DNA from: Stutzerimonas balearica DSM 6083
Lineage (GTDB): Bacteria; Pseudomonadota; Gammaproteobacteria; Pseudomonadales; Pseudomonadaceae
DNA: 64,000 nucleotides
Direction of reading: 5' to 3'
Assembly (NCBI RefSeq): GCF_000818015.1
Contig: NZ_CP007511.1
Span: 2,676,501-2,740,500, forward strand
The notes beneath the pieces were generated by a model. It was not told the DNA's origin and did not search any database. It saw nothing but the letters and a program-made list of their open reading frames with translations. Position 1 is the first letter of the stretch. Every line of letters starts with the position of its first letter. Positions 55,722 through 62,914 of the stretch are shown here, piece after piece. The translations under genes were made by a program, and so were the position numbers.

Positions 55722-56375
55722 TCAGTCGCGCTTGCGCTTGTTACCCATACGCACGCCGATATCCATGAGGAACTGGAAGAACCCTTCCTGATCCTCGAGC
55801 ACGTTGCTCCAGAACGGCGAGTGATAGAGCGCCACCGCCCCGTGTACCAGAGCCCAGGCTGCGCAGTAGTGGAAATACGGCGGTACGTCCTCCAACTTGC
55901 CTTCGGCAATCCGGCCTTCGATCAGCTGGGTGAGCCGCTGGAAGTTGGACGCGCGGATACGGTGCAACTCCTCAACCATCTCGGGCACCTGGTTGCCCTT
56001 GACCACCTTTTCTTCGAGGCGATCGAACAGGCGATAACGCTGCGGGTCGCGCATGCGGAACTCGAAGTACGCACGCGACAGGGCCTCCTTGTCGCGGTCC
56101 ACATCCTCGGAGTGGAACAGCGCATTGAGATCGCGCTCGTAGTCGAGCATCAGGCGCAGATAGATCTCGGCCTTCGACTTGAAGTGCTTGTAGATGGTGC
56201 CTTTGCCGATGCCCACGGTATCGGCGATCATCTCGACGGTGACACTGTCCTCGCCCTGGTCGAGAAACAGTTGCAATGCGGTATCGAGGATTTCCTGTTC
56301 GCGGCGACGAAACTCGCGAACCTTCCGGGGTTCATTCTGCATATCTGGCGACGGGCGAAAAAAGAAGGCACTCAT
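55722..56375 (-). CDS. TetR-family transcriptional regulator
   Basis: 217 residues with the TetR helix-turn-helix (RRREQEILDTALQLFLDQG, VTVEMIADTVGIGKGTIYKHFKSKAEIY) and a ligand domain of unknown specificity. Two ATGs are possible: 56375 (MSAFFFRP, chosen; GAATAGGCATA upstream) and 56342, which lacks a ribosome site. It lies only 39 bases from the divergent aminotransferase, which it may control. The PsrA-like site upstream of the etf genes is 3.8 kb away, so a link is not implied. Confidence 0.92.
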   Translation of the reverse strand: MSAFFFRPSPDMQNEPRKVREFRRREQEILDTALQLFLDQGEDSVTVEMIADTVGIGKGTIYKHFKSKAEIYLRLMLDYERDLNALFHSEDVDRDKEALSRAYFEFRMRDPQRYRLFDRLEEKVVKGNQVPEMVEELHRIRASNFQRLTQLIEGRIAEGKLEDVPPYFHYCAAWALVHGAVALYHSPFWSNVLEDQEGFFQFLMDIGVRMGNKRKRD

Positions 56376-56414
56376 TATGCCTATTCGGTCATGAATTGCA
56401 CGGGGACATCGTTA

Positions 56415-57545
56415 ATGTTCGAACTTGAGAACGAATTCCCGCAGGCGCCCGGCTTGCGATACCTGAATCATGCGGCCGTCGCACCTTGGCCTCGACGCGC
56501 GAGCAGCGCCGTCAGCCAGTTCGCCGAACAGAACGCCACCCTCGGCGCCCGCGATTATCCGCAGTGGCTGAAGATCGAAAACCGTCTGCGCGAGCGCCTG
56601 GCACGGCTGCTCAACGCGCCGACCAGCGCGGATGTGGCGCTGGTCAAGAACACCTCCGAGGCGCTGTCCTTCGTCGCTTTCGGCCTCGACTGGCGCGCCG
56701 GCGACCAGATCGTCATCAGCGACGAGGAGTTCCCCTCCAACCGCGTGGTATGGGAAGCGTTGCAGCCGCAGGGGGTAGAGGTCATCCAGGTCAGCCTGGC
56801 GGGTGCCGACCCGGAAGCCGATCTGCTGGCCGCCTGCACACCCCGCACACGCTTGCTGGCGATCAGCGCGGTGCAATATGCCAGCGGCATCCGTCTGGAT
56901 CTGGACCGCCTGGGGCACGGCTGCGAGCAGCGCGGTGTACTGCTGTGCATCGATGCGATACAGCAGCTCGGTGCCCTGCCCTTCGACGTCCAGCAGAGCC
57001 GCTGCGCCTTCGCCATGGCCGACGGGCACAAGTGGATGCTCGGCCCGGAAGGTCTGGGCGTGTTCTATTGCCGCAGCGATCTGCGACCGCAGCTGAAGCT
57101 GCACGAGTATGGCTGGCACATGCTCGAGCATGCCGGCGACTATGACCGCAGCGACTGGCAACCAGCCCGCAGCGCACGGCGCTTCGAATGTGGCAGCCCG
57201 AACATGCTCGGCGCCGTAGCGCTGGAGGCCAGCCTGTCGCTGCTCGAAGAGGTCGGCATGCATCAGGTCGCAGCGAGCCTCAACGAGCGTATGGAGTGGC
57301 TGCGTGCCGGCCTGCGCCAGTTGCCCGGCATCGAACTGCTGAGCCCGGCGCAACCGGAGCGCAGTGCAGGCATCGTGACGTTTCGTCTGGCCGGGAGCGC
57401 AAACCAGGCCCTGTTCGAACAGCTCAGGGCCGAGCAGGTCGTATGCGCCCTGCGCGGCGGCGGGATTCGTCTTTCGCCGCACTTCTATACACCGGCCGAG
57501 GTGATCGACGACACGCTTGCGTTGCTGCGAAGCCTCGCCGGCTGA
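56415..57545 (+). CDS. class V aminotransferase-fold PLP enzyme
   Basis: 376 residues related to cysteine desulfurases and isopenicillin-N epimerases: YLNHAAVAPWP, LVKNTSEALSFVAFGL, VDAIQQLGALPFDV-type helix (IDAIQQLGALPF) and the PLP lysine at residue 206 (ADGHKWMLGPEGLG). There is no obvious cysteine loop for sulfur transfer. The reaction is unknown. Divergent from TetR across 39 bases. Confidence 0.85.
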   Translation: MFELENEFPQAPGLRYLNHAAVAPWPRRASSAVSQFAEQNATLGARDYPQWLKIENRLRERLARLLNAPTSADVALVKNTSEALSFVAFGLDWRAGDQIVISDEEFPSNRVVWEALQPQGVEVIQVSLAGADPEADLLAACTPRTRLLAISAVQYASGIRLDLDRLGHGCEQRGVLLCIDAIQQLGALPFDVQQSRCAFAMADGHKWMLGPEGLGVFYCRSDLRPQLKLHEYGWHMLEHAGDYDRSDWQPARSARRFECGSPNMLGAVALEASLSLLEEVGMHQVAASLNERMEWLRAGLRQLPGIELLSPAQPERSAGIVTFRLAGSANQALFEQLRAEQVVCALRGGGIRLSPHFYTPAEVIDDTLALLRSLAG

Positions 57546-57623
57546 GGAATCAGCTAACGGAAAAGTATTCCAATTCGGTTTAACGGCCCGGCAGATCCGG
57601 TCGGCAGAATCCGAAAAACGGAC

Positions 57624-57630
57624 TAATACT
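57624..57630 (+). promoter_or_regulatory. -10 element of the sRNA, sigma-S-like
   Basis: CTAATACTT at 57623-57631 resembles the CTATACT form used by sigma-S. No clear -35 TTGACA is present, which also fits sigma-S. Confidence 0.45.
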
Positions 57631-57636
57631 TGAAAT

Positions 57637-57743
57637 CACTGGCGAGACATTCCCCCCACTGTCTGGCCAGTCGAGACCGTGAGGACCGCGTTCTCGAAAC
57701 TCCTAATGGTCTTGACCCGGCTCCCTCAGGCCGGGTTTTTTTT
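57637..57743 (+). ncRNA. rgsA: probable RgsA (P16) small RNA
   Basis: About 107 bases with no open frame, ending in a strong Rho-independent terminator (ACCCGGC/GCCGGGT stem and eight T). Between TetR and a PA2958-type gene this is where P. aeruginosa encodes rgsA (P16), a sigma-S- and Gac-linked sRNA involved in stress and motility control. The 5' end is inferred from the -10 at 57624; identity rests on synteny and form, not on an alignment. Confidence 0.7.
57715..57743 (+). terminator. Rho-independent terminator of the sRNA
   Basis: Stem ACCCGGC (57715-57721) with GCCGGGT (57730-57736), loop of eight bases, followed by an uninterrupted T-run to 57743. Confidence 0.9.
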
Positions 57744-57794
57744 GCCATCGGTGCCGGTCCACCGCACGATGGCCATTGCGTCAGAAAGCTGGCT

Positions 57795-58208
57795 ATGATC
57801 CGGGCCATGCGTAGCACACCCACCCTTCGCCAGCCCTGCCCGCCCGGCACTTGCACCTGTCGGCGAGACGACCTGCTCGCGACGCCCGGCGCCGATCTTC
57901 GCATCCTGCGCCTCACCCAGCATGAAGAGAAACGACTGCTGCAGCGGCTGGAAAGCATCGCCAGCCTGGCCGAACTCGAGCACCTGCGGCGGCGAATGGA
58001 CGAACAGCTCGGCATTCGCCTGTCGATCAAGCCCGGCGCAAGCGAAGTGCGGAGCATGCGCGGCATTGCCATCGAGTTCGCCGAGCAACCTGGGCTGTGC
58101 CGCAAAACCCGCCGTAATCTGCCGATCGCGATCCGCCGTGCGCTCGAACGTCACCCGGAAATTGCCTGGCGTCTGCTCGATGCACACGACCTGCTGCGCG
58201 ACGCCTGA
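57795..58208 (+). CDS. conserved hypothetical protein (PA2958-like)
   Basis: 137 residues from ATG 57795 (an ATG at 57807 is an alternative). A short Cys-containing segment (PCPPGTCTCRRDDLLATP) is followed by helix-rich sequence with HEEKRLLQRLESIASLAELEHL and PGLCRKTRRNLPIAIRRALERHPE. Cysteines CPPGTCTC could hold a metal. No function is known. The neighbourhood order is that of P. aeruginosa PA2957-PA2958. Confidence 0.75.
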   Translation: MIRAMRSTPTLRQPCPPGTCTCRRDDLLATPGADLRILRLTQHEEKRLLQRLESIASLAELEHLRRRMDEQLGIRLSIKPGASEVRSMRGIAIEFAEQPGLCRKTRRNLPIAIRRALERHPEIAWRLLDAHDLLRDA

Positions 58209-58246
58209 ACGGTGGGAGAGGCTTGCCGTTGCACCCGGCTATCAAA

Positions 58247-58268
58247 TTACAATAATTCCTATTTGTAA
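58247..58268. promoter_or_regulatory. inverted repeat TTACAA-N10-TTGTAA upstream of the two-component system
   Basis: Perfect 6-bp arms, 13 bases before the response-regulator ATG. A TTGTAA half-site recurs at 60314-60319, upstream of the receptor gene. It may be an operator for autoregulation; protein unknown. Confidence 0.45.
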
Positions 58269-58280
58269 CGAGCCCTCGGC

Positions 58281-58982
58281 ATGCCACCCTGTACCCCGCG
58301 GCAGATTCTCGCCATCGAAGACGATCCGATTCTCGGCGCCCACCTGAAGACCTCGCTCGAAGAACGCGGCTTTCGCGTCACCCTTGCCGAGCAGGGCCCC
58401 AGCGGCCTGGCTTTGGCGGCCGGAGCCGAGTTCGACCTGATCCTGCTTGATGTGCTGTTGCCGGGAATGAACGGCATGGATTTGCTCACCCGGCTGCGCG
58501 CCAGCCGCAGCACGCCGGTGCTGATGATCTCGGCACTGGGCGATGAAGCCCACCGCATCCAGGGCTTCGACAACGGCGCCGACGACTACCTGCCCAAACC
58601 CTTCAGCATCGAGGAACTGCAGGTGCGGATCGCCGCGATCCTGCGCCGGGTCGCCTACGAACGTGCGCCCGCGGCCAATCAGTCCGATGATCGGCTGCTG
58701 TACGACGACCAGCGCAACGACGTGCGCTACGAGCAGCGCTGGCTCGGGCTGACGGCTACGGAGTACCGCCTGTTGAAGGTGCTGCAGGATGCCTGCGGCG
58801 AGGTACTGAGCAAGCCGTTTCTCTATCAGCAGGTGCTCCACCGCGGCTATTCACAGCACGACCGCAGCCTGGACATGCATATCAGCAACATTCGCCGCAA
58901 GCTCGCCCGGCACCAGGTAGAAGCGCTGCGGCTCGAATCGGTATGGGGCAAGGGTTATGTGCTGGAAAGGCTGCCCGACTGA
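58281..58982 (+). CDS. OmpR-family response regulator
   Basis: 233 residues: receiver domain (1-125) with Asp14/Asp15, phospho-site Asp57 (LILLDVLLPGMNG) and the Lys in YLPKPFS; winged-helix DNA-binding domain (about 135-228: LGLTATEYRLLKVLQ ... SLDMHISNIRRKL). It is probably partner to the kinase that follows, with stop and start overlapping as TGATG. Placement before a TonB receptor suggests control of iron uptake. Confidence 0.94.
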   Translation: MPPCTPRQILAIEDDPILGAHLKTSLEERGFRVTLAEQGPSGLALAAGAEFDLILLDVLLPGMNGMDLLTRLRASRSTPVLMISALGDEAHRIQGFDNGADDYLPKPFSIEELQVRIAAILRRVAYERAPAANQSDDRLLYDDQRNDVRYEQRWLGLTATEYRLLKVLQDACGEVLSKPFLYQQVLHRGYSQHDRSLDMHISNIRRKLARHQVEALRLESVWGKGYVLERLPD

Positions 58983-60319
58983 TGCCCGGCCGCCACTCGC
59001 TGTTCTGGCGTCTGGCCCTGCTGGTCGCCGGGTTCTGTCTGGCGATGATCTGGGTCAGCGACCATATCGGCCGCCAGGTCAGCTATCGCAACTCCTTTCT
59101 CTCGCAGGCAGCGCTCGAGGCGCTCGAGGCGCATGCCAGGCAGGCCAGCGAGGCCGTCGCACAGGGCCCCGCCGCGCTGGAACGCTGGCTCACCGAGCGA
59201 CAGCACGATGATTCGGGCGTCCTGCTGGTGGTGAACGGCCATCTGCAACCGCTCTTCGAACAGGCACCAAGCGATGAAATCCGCCGCCAGTTGCGCTTCG
59301 CCCGTCCTTACGACGCCCCGATGAGCAGGCGCTCGGGGCCGCGGCCGACCGTACTCGTGCCGCTGGAGGGCAGCGACAACCAACTGGTGGTGGAGCTGCC
59401 CGAGCAGTTCAGCCCCTGGCGCCATCACCTGTTGCTGGTGCTGACGACCGTCTACGTGCCGCCCGTGCTGTTTTCCCTGTTGTTCTGCTGGCTGCTGTAC
59501 CGCCAGCTCATTTCACCGCTCGACCGCCTGCGCAGCCAGGCCAACGCCTTGCGCGGCGATCGCCTCGACCCGCCTGCACCGCTGCTGCTGACCGATCGCA
59601 ACGACGAGCTGGGCGAACTGGGCCGCTCGATCGAATACCTTACCCGCCGCCTGCGCGACTCCATCGCCCAGCAACAGCAACTGCTGCGCGACCTGTCGCA
59701 CGAGCTGCGCACGCCACTGAGCCGGCTGCGGGTCGCCTGCGAAAGCGAGCTGCCACCCGCCGAGCTGCGCGAGCGGGTCGAGCGCGAGGTCGCCGGCATG
59801 GGACGCCTGGTCGACGATACGCTCGCGCTGGCCTGGCTGGACAGCAAGCAGACCCGCCTCGACTGCGAGCCGGTCGATGTGCAGACCCTATGGAACCTGC
59901 TGTGCGAGGACGCCTGCTTCGAGTCGGGTTGGCCACGTGAGCGCCTGCGCAGTGAGCTGCCCGACGCCTGCCTGGTGCAGGGCAATCTGAACGCACTGGC
60001 GCAGGCGATGGAGAACATCCTGCGCAACGCCATCCGCCATTCGCCGCCCGACGGCACGGTCAGCCTGGGCGCCTACCGCGACGGCGAACACTGGCGCCTG
60101 TGCATCGACGACCAGGGCCCCGGCGTTGCGGAGGATCAGTTGCAGGCAATGTTTCGTCCGTTCACCCGGCTCAGTGCCGCGCGCCCGGGCGGGGACGGCT
60201 TCGGCCTCGGCCTGGCGATCGCCGCGGGTATGGTCACGTTGCAGGGCGGGCGGATCTGGGCGGAGAACCGCGGCCCAGGGCTGCGGGTCAACCTGCTGCT
60301 GAGAATGTATAGATTGTAA
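58982..60319 (+). CDS. sensor histidine kinase
   Basis: 445 residues: two membrane helices (about 8-24, 152-172) around a 125-residue periplasmic sensor, a HAMP linker, HisKA with His240 in LLRDLSHELRTPLSRLR, and HATPase with NILRNAIRHSP, DDQGPGV and GFGLGLAIA. The sensor has no motif I can assign to a ligand. Stop at 60319 is close to the receptor's control region. Confidence 0.94.
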   Translation: MPGRHSLFWRLALLVAGFCLAMIWVSDHIGRQVSYRNSFLSQAALEALEAHARQASEAVAQGPAALERWLTERQHDDSGVLLVVNGHLQPLFEQAPSDEIRRQLRFARPYDAPMSRRSGPRPTVLVPLEGSDNQLVVELPEQFSPWRHHLLLVLTTVYVPPVLFSLLFCWLLYRQLISPLDRLRSQANALRGDRLDPPAPLLLTDRNDELGELGRSIEYLTRRLRDSIAQQQQLLRDLSHELRTPLSRLRVACESELPPAELRERVEREVAGMGRLVDDTLALAWLDSKQTRLDCEPVDVQTLWNLLCEDACFESGWPRERLRSELPDACLVQGNLNALAQAMENILRNAIRHSPPDGTVSLGAYRDGEHWRLCIDDQGPGVAEDQLQAMFRPFTRLSAARPGGDGFGLGLAIAAGMVTLQGGRIWAENRGPGLRVNLLLRMYRL

Positions 60320-60330
60320 ATGCGCTTTAC
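60316..60330. promoter_or_regulatory. inverted repeat GTAAA-N5-TTTAC before the receptor
   Basis: Short perfect palindrome overlapping the kinase stop codon; includes the TTGTAA half-site shared with the site at 58247-58268. Confidence 0.35.
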
Positions 60331-60338
60331 TGTTAGTT

Positions 60339-60357
60339 GCGAATGACTAGCATTCGT
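60339..60357. promoter_or_regulatory. candidate Fur box
   Basis: GCGAATGACTAGCATTCGT matches 11 of 19 positions of the classic Fur consensus and has palindromic arms CGAATG/CATTCG. It is 88 bases upstream of the receptor ATG, where Fur would block transcription when iron is plentiful. Confidence 0.55.
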
Positions 60358-60444
60358 CTCGCTGTAAGCGATCGCTCGACGCTCACAGGCGAGTGGCCGC
60401 CTCGGCCCCGCAACGACTGATGCTTTTCACGGAGACGGCAGTAA

Positions 60445-62499
60445 ATGGCTATTTACACACGGCATCGCCTGGCGGGTGCAATCGCCCTGGCGACCCTCAC
60501 CGCCACACAGGCCCGGGCTGAACAGGCGCTGGAGTTGCAGCCCACCACGGTAGTGAGCGCCGCAGGCTACGAGCAGAACATCGCCCAGGCGCCGGCCAGT
60601 ATCTCGGTCATTACCCGTGAGCAGCTGGAGAAGCAGTCGTACAGCAATATCGTCGATGCGGTGAAGAACATTCCCGGCGTCTACGTCACCGGGGGCGGCC
60701 AGATGCAGGACATCAGCATCCGCGGCATGACGTCTTCCTACACCCTGTATCTGGTCGATGGCCGACCGATCTCCGCCGGCCGTTCGGTCAATACCAACGG
60801 CAGCGACGGCGGCAAGCAGATCGGCCTGCCTCCGCTGTCGATGATCGAGCGCATCGAGGTCATCCGCGGCCCGATGTCCTCGCTGTACGGCTCCGAAGCC
60901 ATGGGCGGGGTCATCAACATCATCACCCGCAAGGGCGCCAACGAGTGGGGCGGGACCCTTTCCACCGAATACACGCATTCGCTCAACGATCTGCAGGAAG
61001 ACGAGAGCTATACCAGCCTCTATCTCGCCGGCGCACTGGTTCCCGACCTGCTCGGCCTGCGCCTGAATGGCGGCTTTACCCGCACCCAGGAGGCCGAGTA
61101 CATCGGCGGGGACGACAGCGCCGCGAGCACGCCGGACGGCAAGCGCAAGCAGGGTGGCGCCGAACTCTTCCTCACCCCCGATGCCAGCAACCGTTTCGCC
61201 CTGAGCTACGAGGCGGCGCGGCTGGACGAGAGCGCACATCCGGGCAAGAGCGTCGCCTACAGCCCGACGGCCGTGGCCAGCTCCACCGAGTACGACAAGG
61301 ACATCTTCGTGCTCAGCCACGAGGGCCATTACGAGAACCTGCAGATCAACACCTACCTGCAGAAGGACATCTCCGAGCGCGTGCAGGAGCTGACGAAGAA
61401 GGAAGAAGTCACCACGTTCAACACCCAGGCCAGTTACTTCTGGGGCGAGCACGTCATCACGCTTGGCGGTCGCTACAAGGAAGAGCAACTGACCCGCAAG
61501 GACAACGGCCTGCTGAGTTTCCTGCCCGACGCGGTCGGCGAGATGGACCGCTGGATCGCGGCGGTCTACAGCGAGATCGATTGGGGCGTCAGCGATGACC
61601 TGCGGGTGACCACCGGGGTCCGCTACGACGATGACGAGTTCTTTGGCGGTCAGGTCTCGCCGCGCATCTATGGCGTCTATACCTTCACTCCCGAACTGAC
61701 CCTCAAGGGCGGCATCTCTACCGGCTACAAGCAGCCCTCGCTGACCGATGCCACCGAAGGCTTCGGCGGCACCACCGGTGGCGGCGGCTGGCAGGCGATC
61801 GCGCCGCACTCGCGGGCGATCAGCATCGGCAACCCCGACCTGCAGCCTGAAACCAGCACCAACTACGAAGTCGGCTTCAACTACACCGACCGGGCGTCCG
61901 GCCTGAGCACCAGCGTCATGGCCTTCCATACCCAATACAAGGACAAGATCGCCGAGGACCGCTTCTGCTCGACCGATGCCAGCGGTAACGCCAATCGCAA
62001 CAACTACGCGGCCTGGTCGTGCAATTACGGTGGCGAGCGCTGGTACTTCCTCAGCACGCGCAAGAACATCTCCGAAGCCATCATCCAGGGCATCGAGTGG
62101 ACGCTCGACTACGACATCCTGCCGTCGCTGCGCCTGACCTCCAGCTACACCTACACCGAATCCGAGCAGAAGTCCGGCGAGTTCAAGGGCGAGCCGCTGA
62201 ACAAGCAGCCCAAGCACATGGCCAATGCCCTGCTCGACTGGCAGATCAACAATCGGCTGTCGGCCTGGGTCCAGGGGAACTATCGCAGCGAGACATCGGA
62301 CTACATCAGCCGCACCAGCATGTCCGAAGGCACGCCCGGCTACGGCTTCGTCGATATCGGCGGCGTCTATCGGCTCACCGAGAGCGTCGACCTGAAGGCC
62401 GGGCTGTACAACGTCGCCAACAAGGAAATCACCAACGAGGACTACGAAGTGGTACTCGACGGTCGCCGGCTGGTGGTAGGCGTCAGCGTCGATTTCTGA
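60445..62499 (+). CDS. TonB-dependent outer-membrane receptor, catecholate-siderophore (CirA/FepA) type
   Basis: 684 residues: signal peptide 1-25 (ARA/E), a TonB-box-like TTVVSA near 33-38, plug domain (about 45-155) with SIRGMTSSYTLYLVDGRPIS, VIRGPMSSLYGSEAMGGVINIIT, then the 22-strand barrel ending in VVGVSVDF with a terminal Phe. Ligand probably a catecholate siderophore or its iron complex. Regulated probably by Fur and by the upstream two-component system. Confidence 0.92.
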   Translation: MAIYTRHRLAGAIALATLTATQARAEQALELQPTTVVSAAGYEQNIAQAPASISVITREQLEKQSYSNIVDAVKNIPGVYVTGGGQMQDISIRGMTSSYTLYLVDGRPISAGRSVNTNGSDGGKQIGLPPLSMIERIEVIRGPMSSLYGSEAMGGVINIITRKGANEWGGTLSTEYTHSLNDLQEDESYTSLYLAGALVPDLLGLRLNGGFTRTQEAEYIGGDDSAASTPDGKRKQGGAELFLTPDASNRFALSYEAARLDESAHPGKSVAYSPTAVASSTEYDKDIFVLSHEGHYENLQINTYLQKDISERVQELTKKEEVTTFNTQASYFWGEHVITLGGRYKEEQLTRKDNGLLSFLPDAVGEMDRWIAAVYSEIDWGVSDDLRVTTGVRYDDDEFFGGQVSPRIYGVYTFTPELTLKGGISTGYKQPSLTDATEGFGGTTGGGGWQAIAPHSRAISIGNPDLQPETSTNYEVGFNYTDRASGLSTSVMAFHTQYKDKIAEDRFCSTDASGNANRNNYAAWSCNYGGERWYFLSTRKNISEAIIQGIEWTLDYDILPSLRLTSSYTYTESEQKSGEFKGEPLNKQPKHMANALLDWQINNRLSAWVQGNYRSETSDYISRTSMSEGTPGYGFVDIGGVYRLTESVDLKAGLYNVANKEITNEDYEVVLDGRRLVVGVSVDF

Positions 62500-62545
62500 A
62501 GCCCGCAGGCGGTCGCGTCCCTGGCCGTCTGAGCACCGCGTTACC

Positions 62546-62580
62546 CGTCGCCCGGTCGGCCGCTTGCCCGCCGGGCGACG
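62546..62580 (+). other. stem-loop between receptor and DUF3649 gene
   Basis: Perfect 10-bp stem CGTCGCCCGG/CCGGGCGACG with a 15-base loop and no T-run. It could lower read-through or protect the receptor mRNA. Confidence 0.5.
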
Positions 62581-62611
62581 CTCGTGAAGACCAACTGACG
62601 GAAGACCACCC

Positions 62612-62914
62612 GTGTCTCGATCGACGTTTCTCAGCCGGCCCTGGCTGGACATCGCACTGCGCAGCGCCCTGGCGATCCTCGGCGGCTATGCCTTCACCTA
62701 TGCCTTCACCGCCGCGCTGGCGAGGCTGCTGCCGCTGCCGCGCTTCGACGCGGTGATGATTGCCACCGAGATCGCCTTCATCGTCTATCTGGCGTACCTG
62801 CTATGGAGCTTTGCCGGCGTCAGCCTGCGTCGGCTGGCCCTCGTCACCGCGACAGGTACGCTGGGTCTGGCCCTGATCGGCTTCTGGCCACAGCTACTGG
62901 AGCGTCTCGGATGA
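62612..62914 (+). CDS. DUF3649 small membrane protein (iron-uptake associated)
   Basis: 100 residues with three membrane helices (about 10-35, 45-70, 75-95). GTG start at 62612 with GGAAG upstream. DUF3649 proteins are found between TonB-dependent receptors and PepSY proteins in pseudomonads and are thought to act in siderophore or iron handling. The stop overlaps the next ATG (ATGA). Confidence 0.85.
   Translation: MSRSTFLSRPWLDIALRSALAILGGYAFTYAFTAALARLLPLPRFDAVMIATEIAFIVYLAYLLWSFAGVSLRRLALVTATGTLGLALIGFWPQLLERLG

Noticed and set aside
60427..62652. Open frame of 741 codons on the minus strand across the TonB receptor gene
   Set aside because: It mirrors the receptor gene base for base, has no family pattern and no ribosome site; such shadow frames are common in high-GC DNA.
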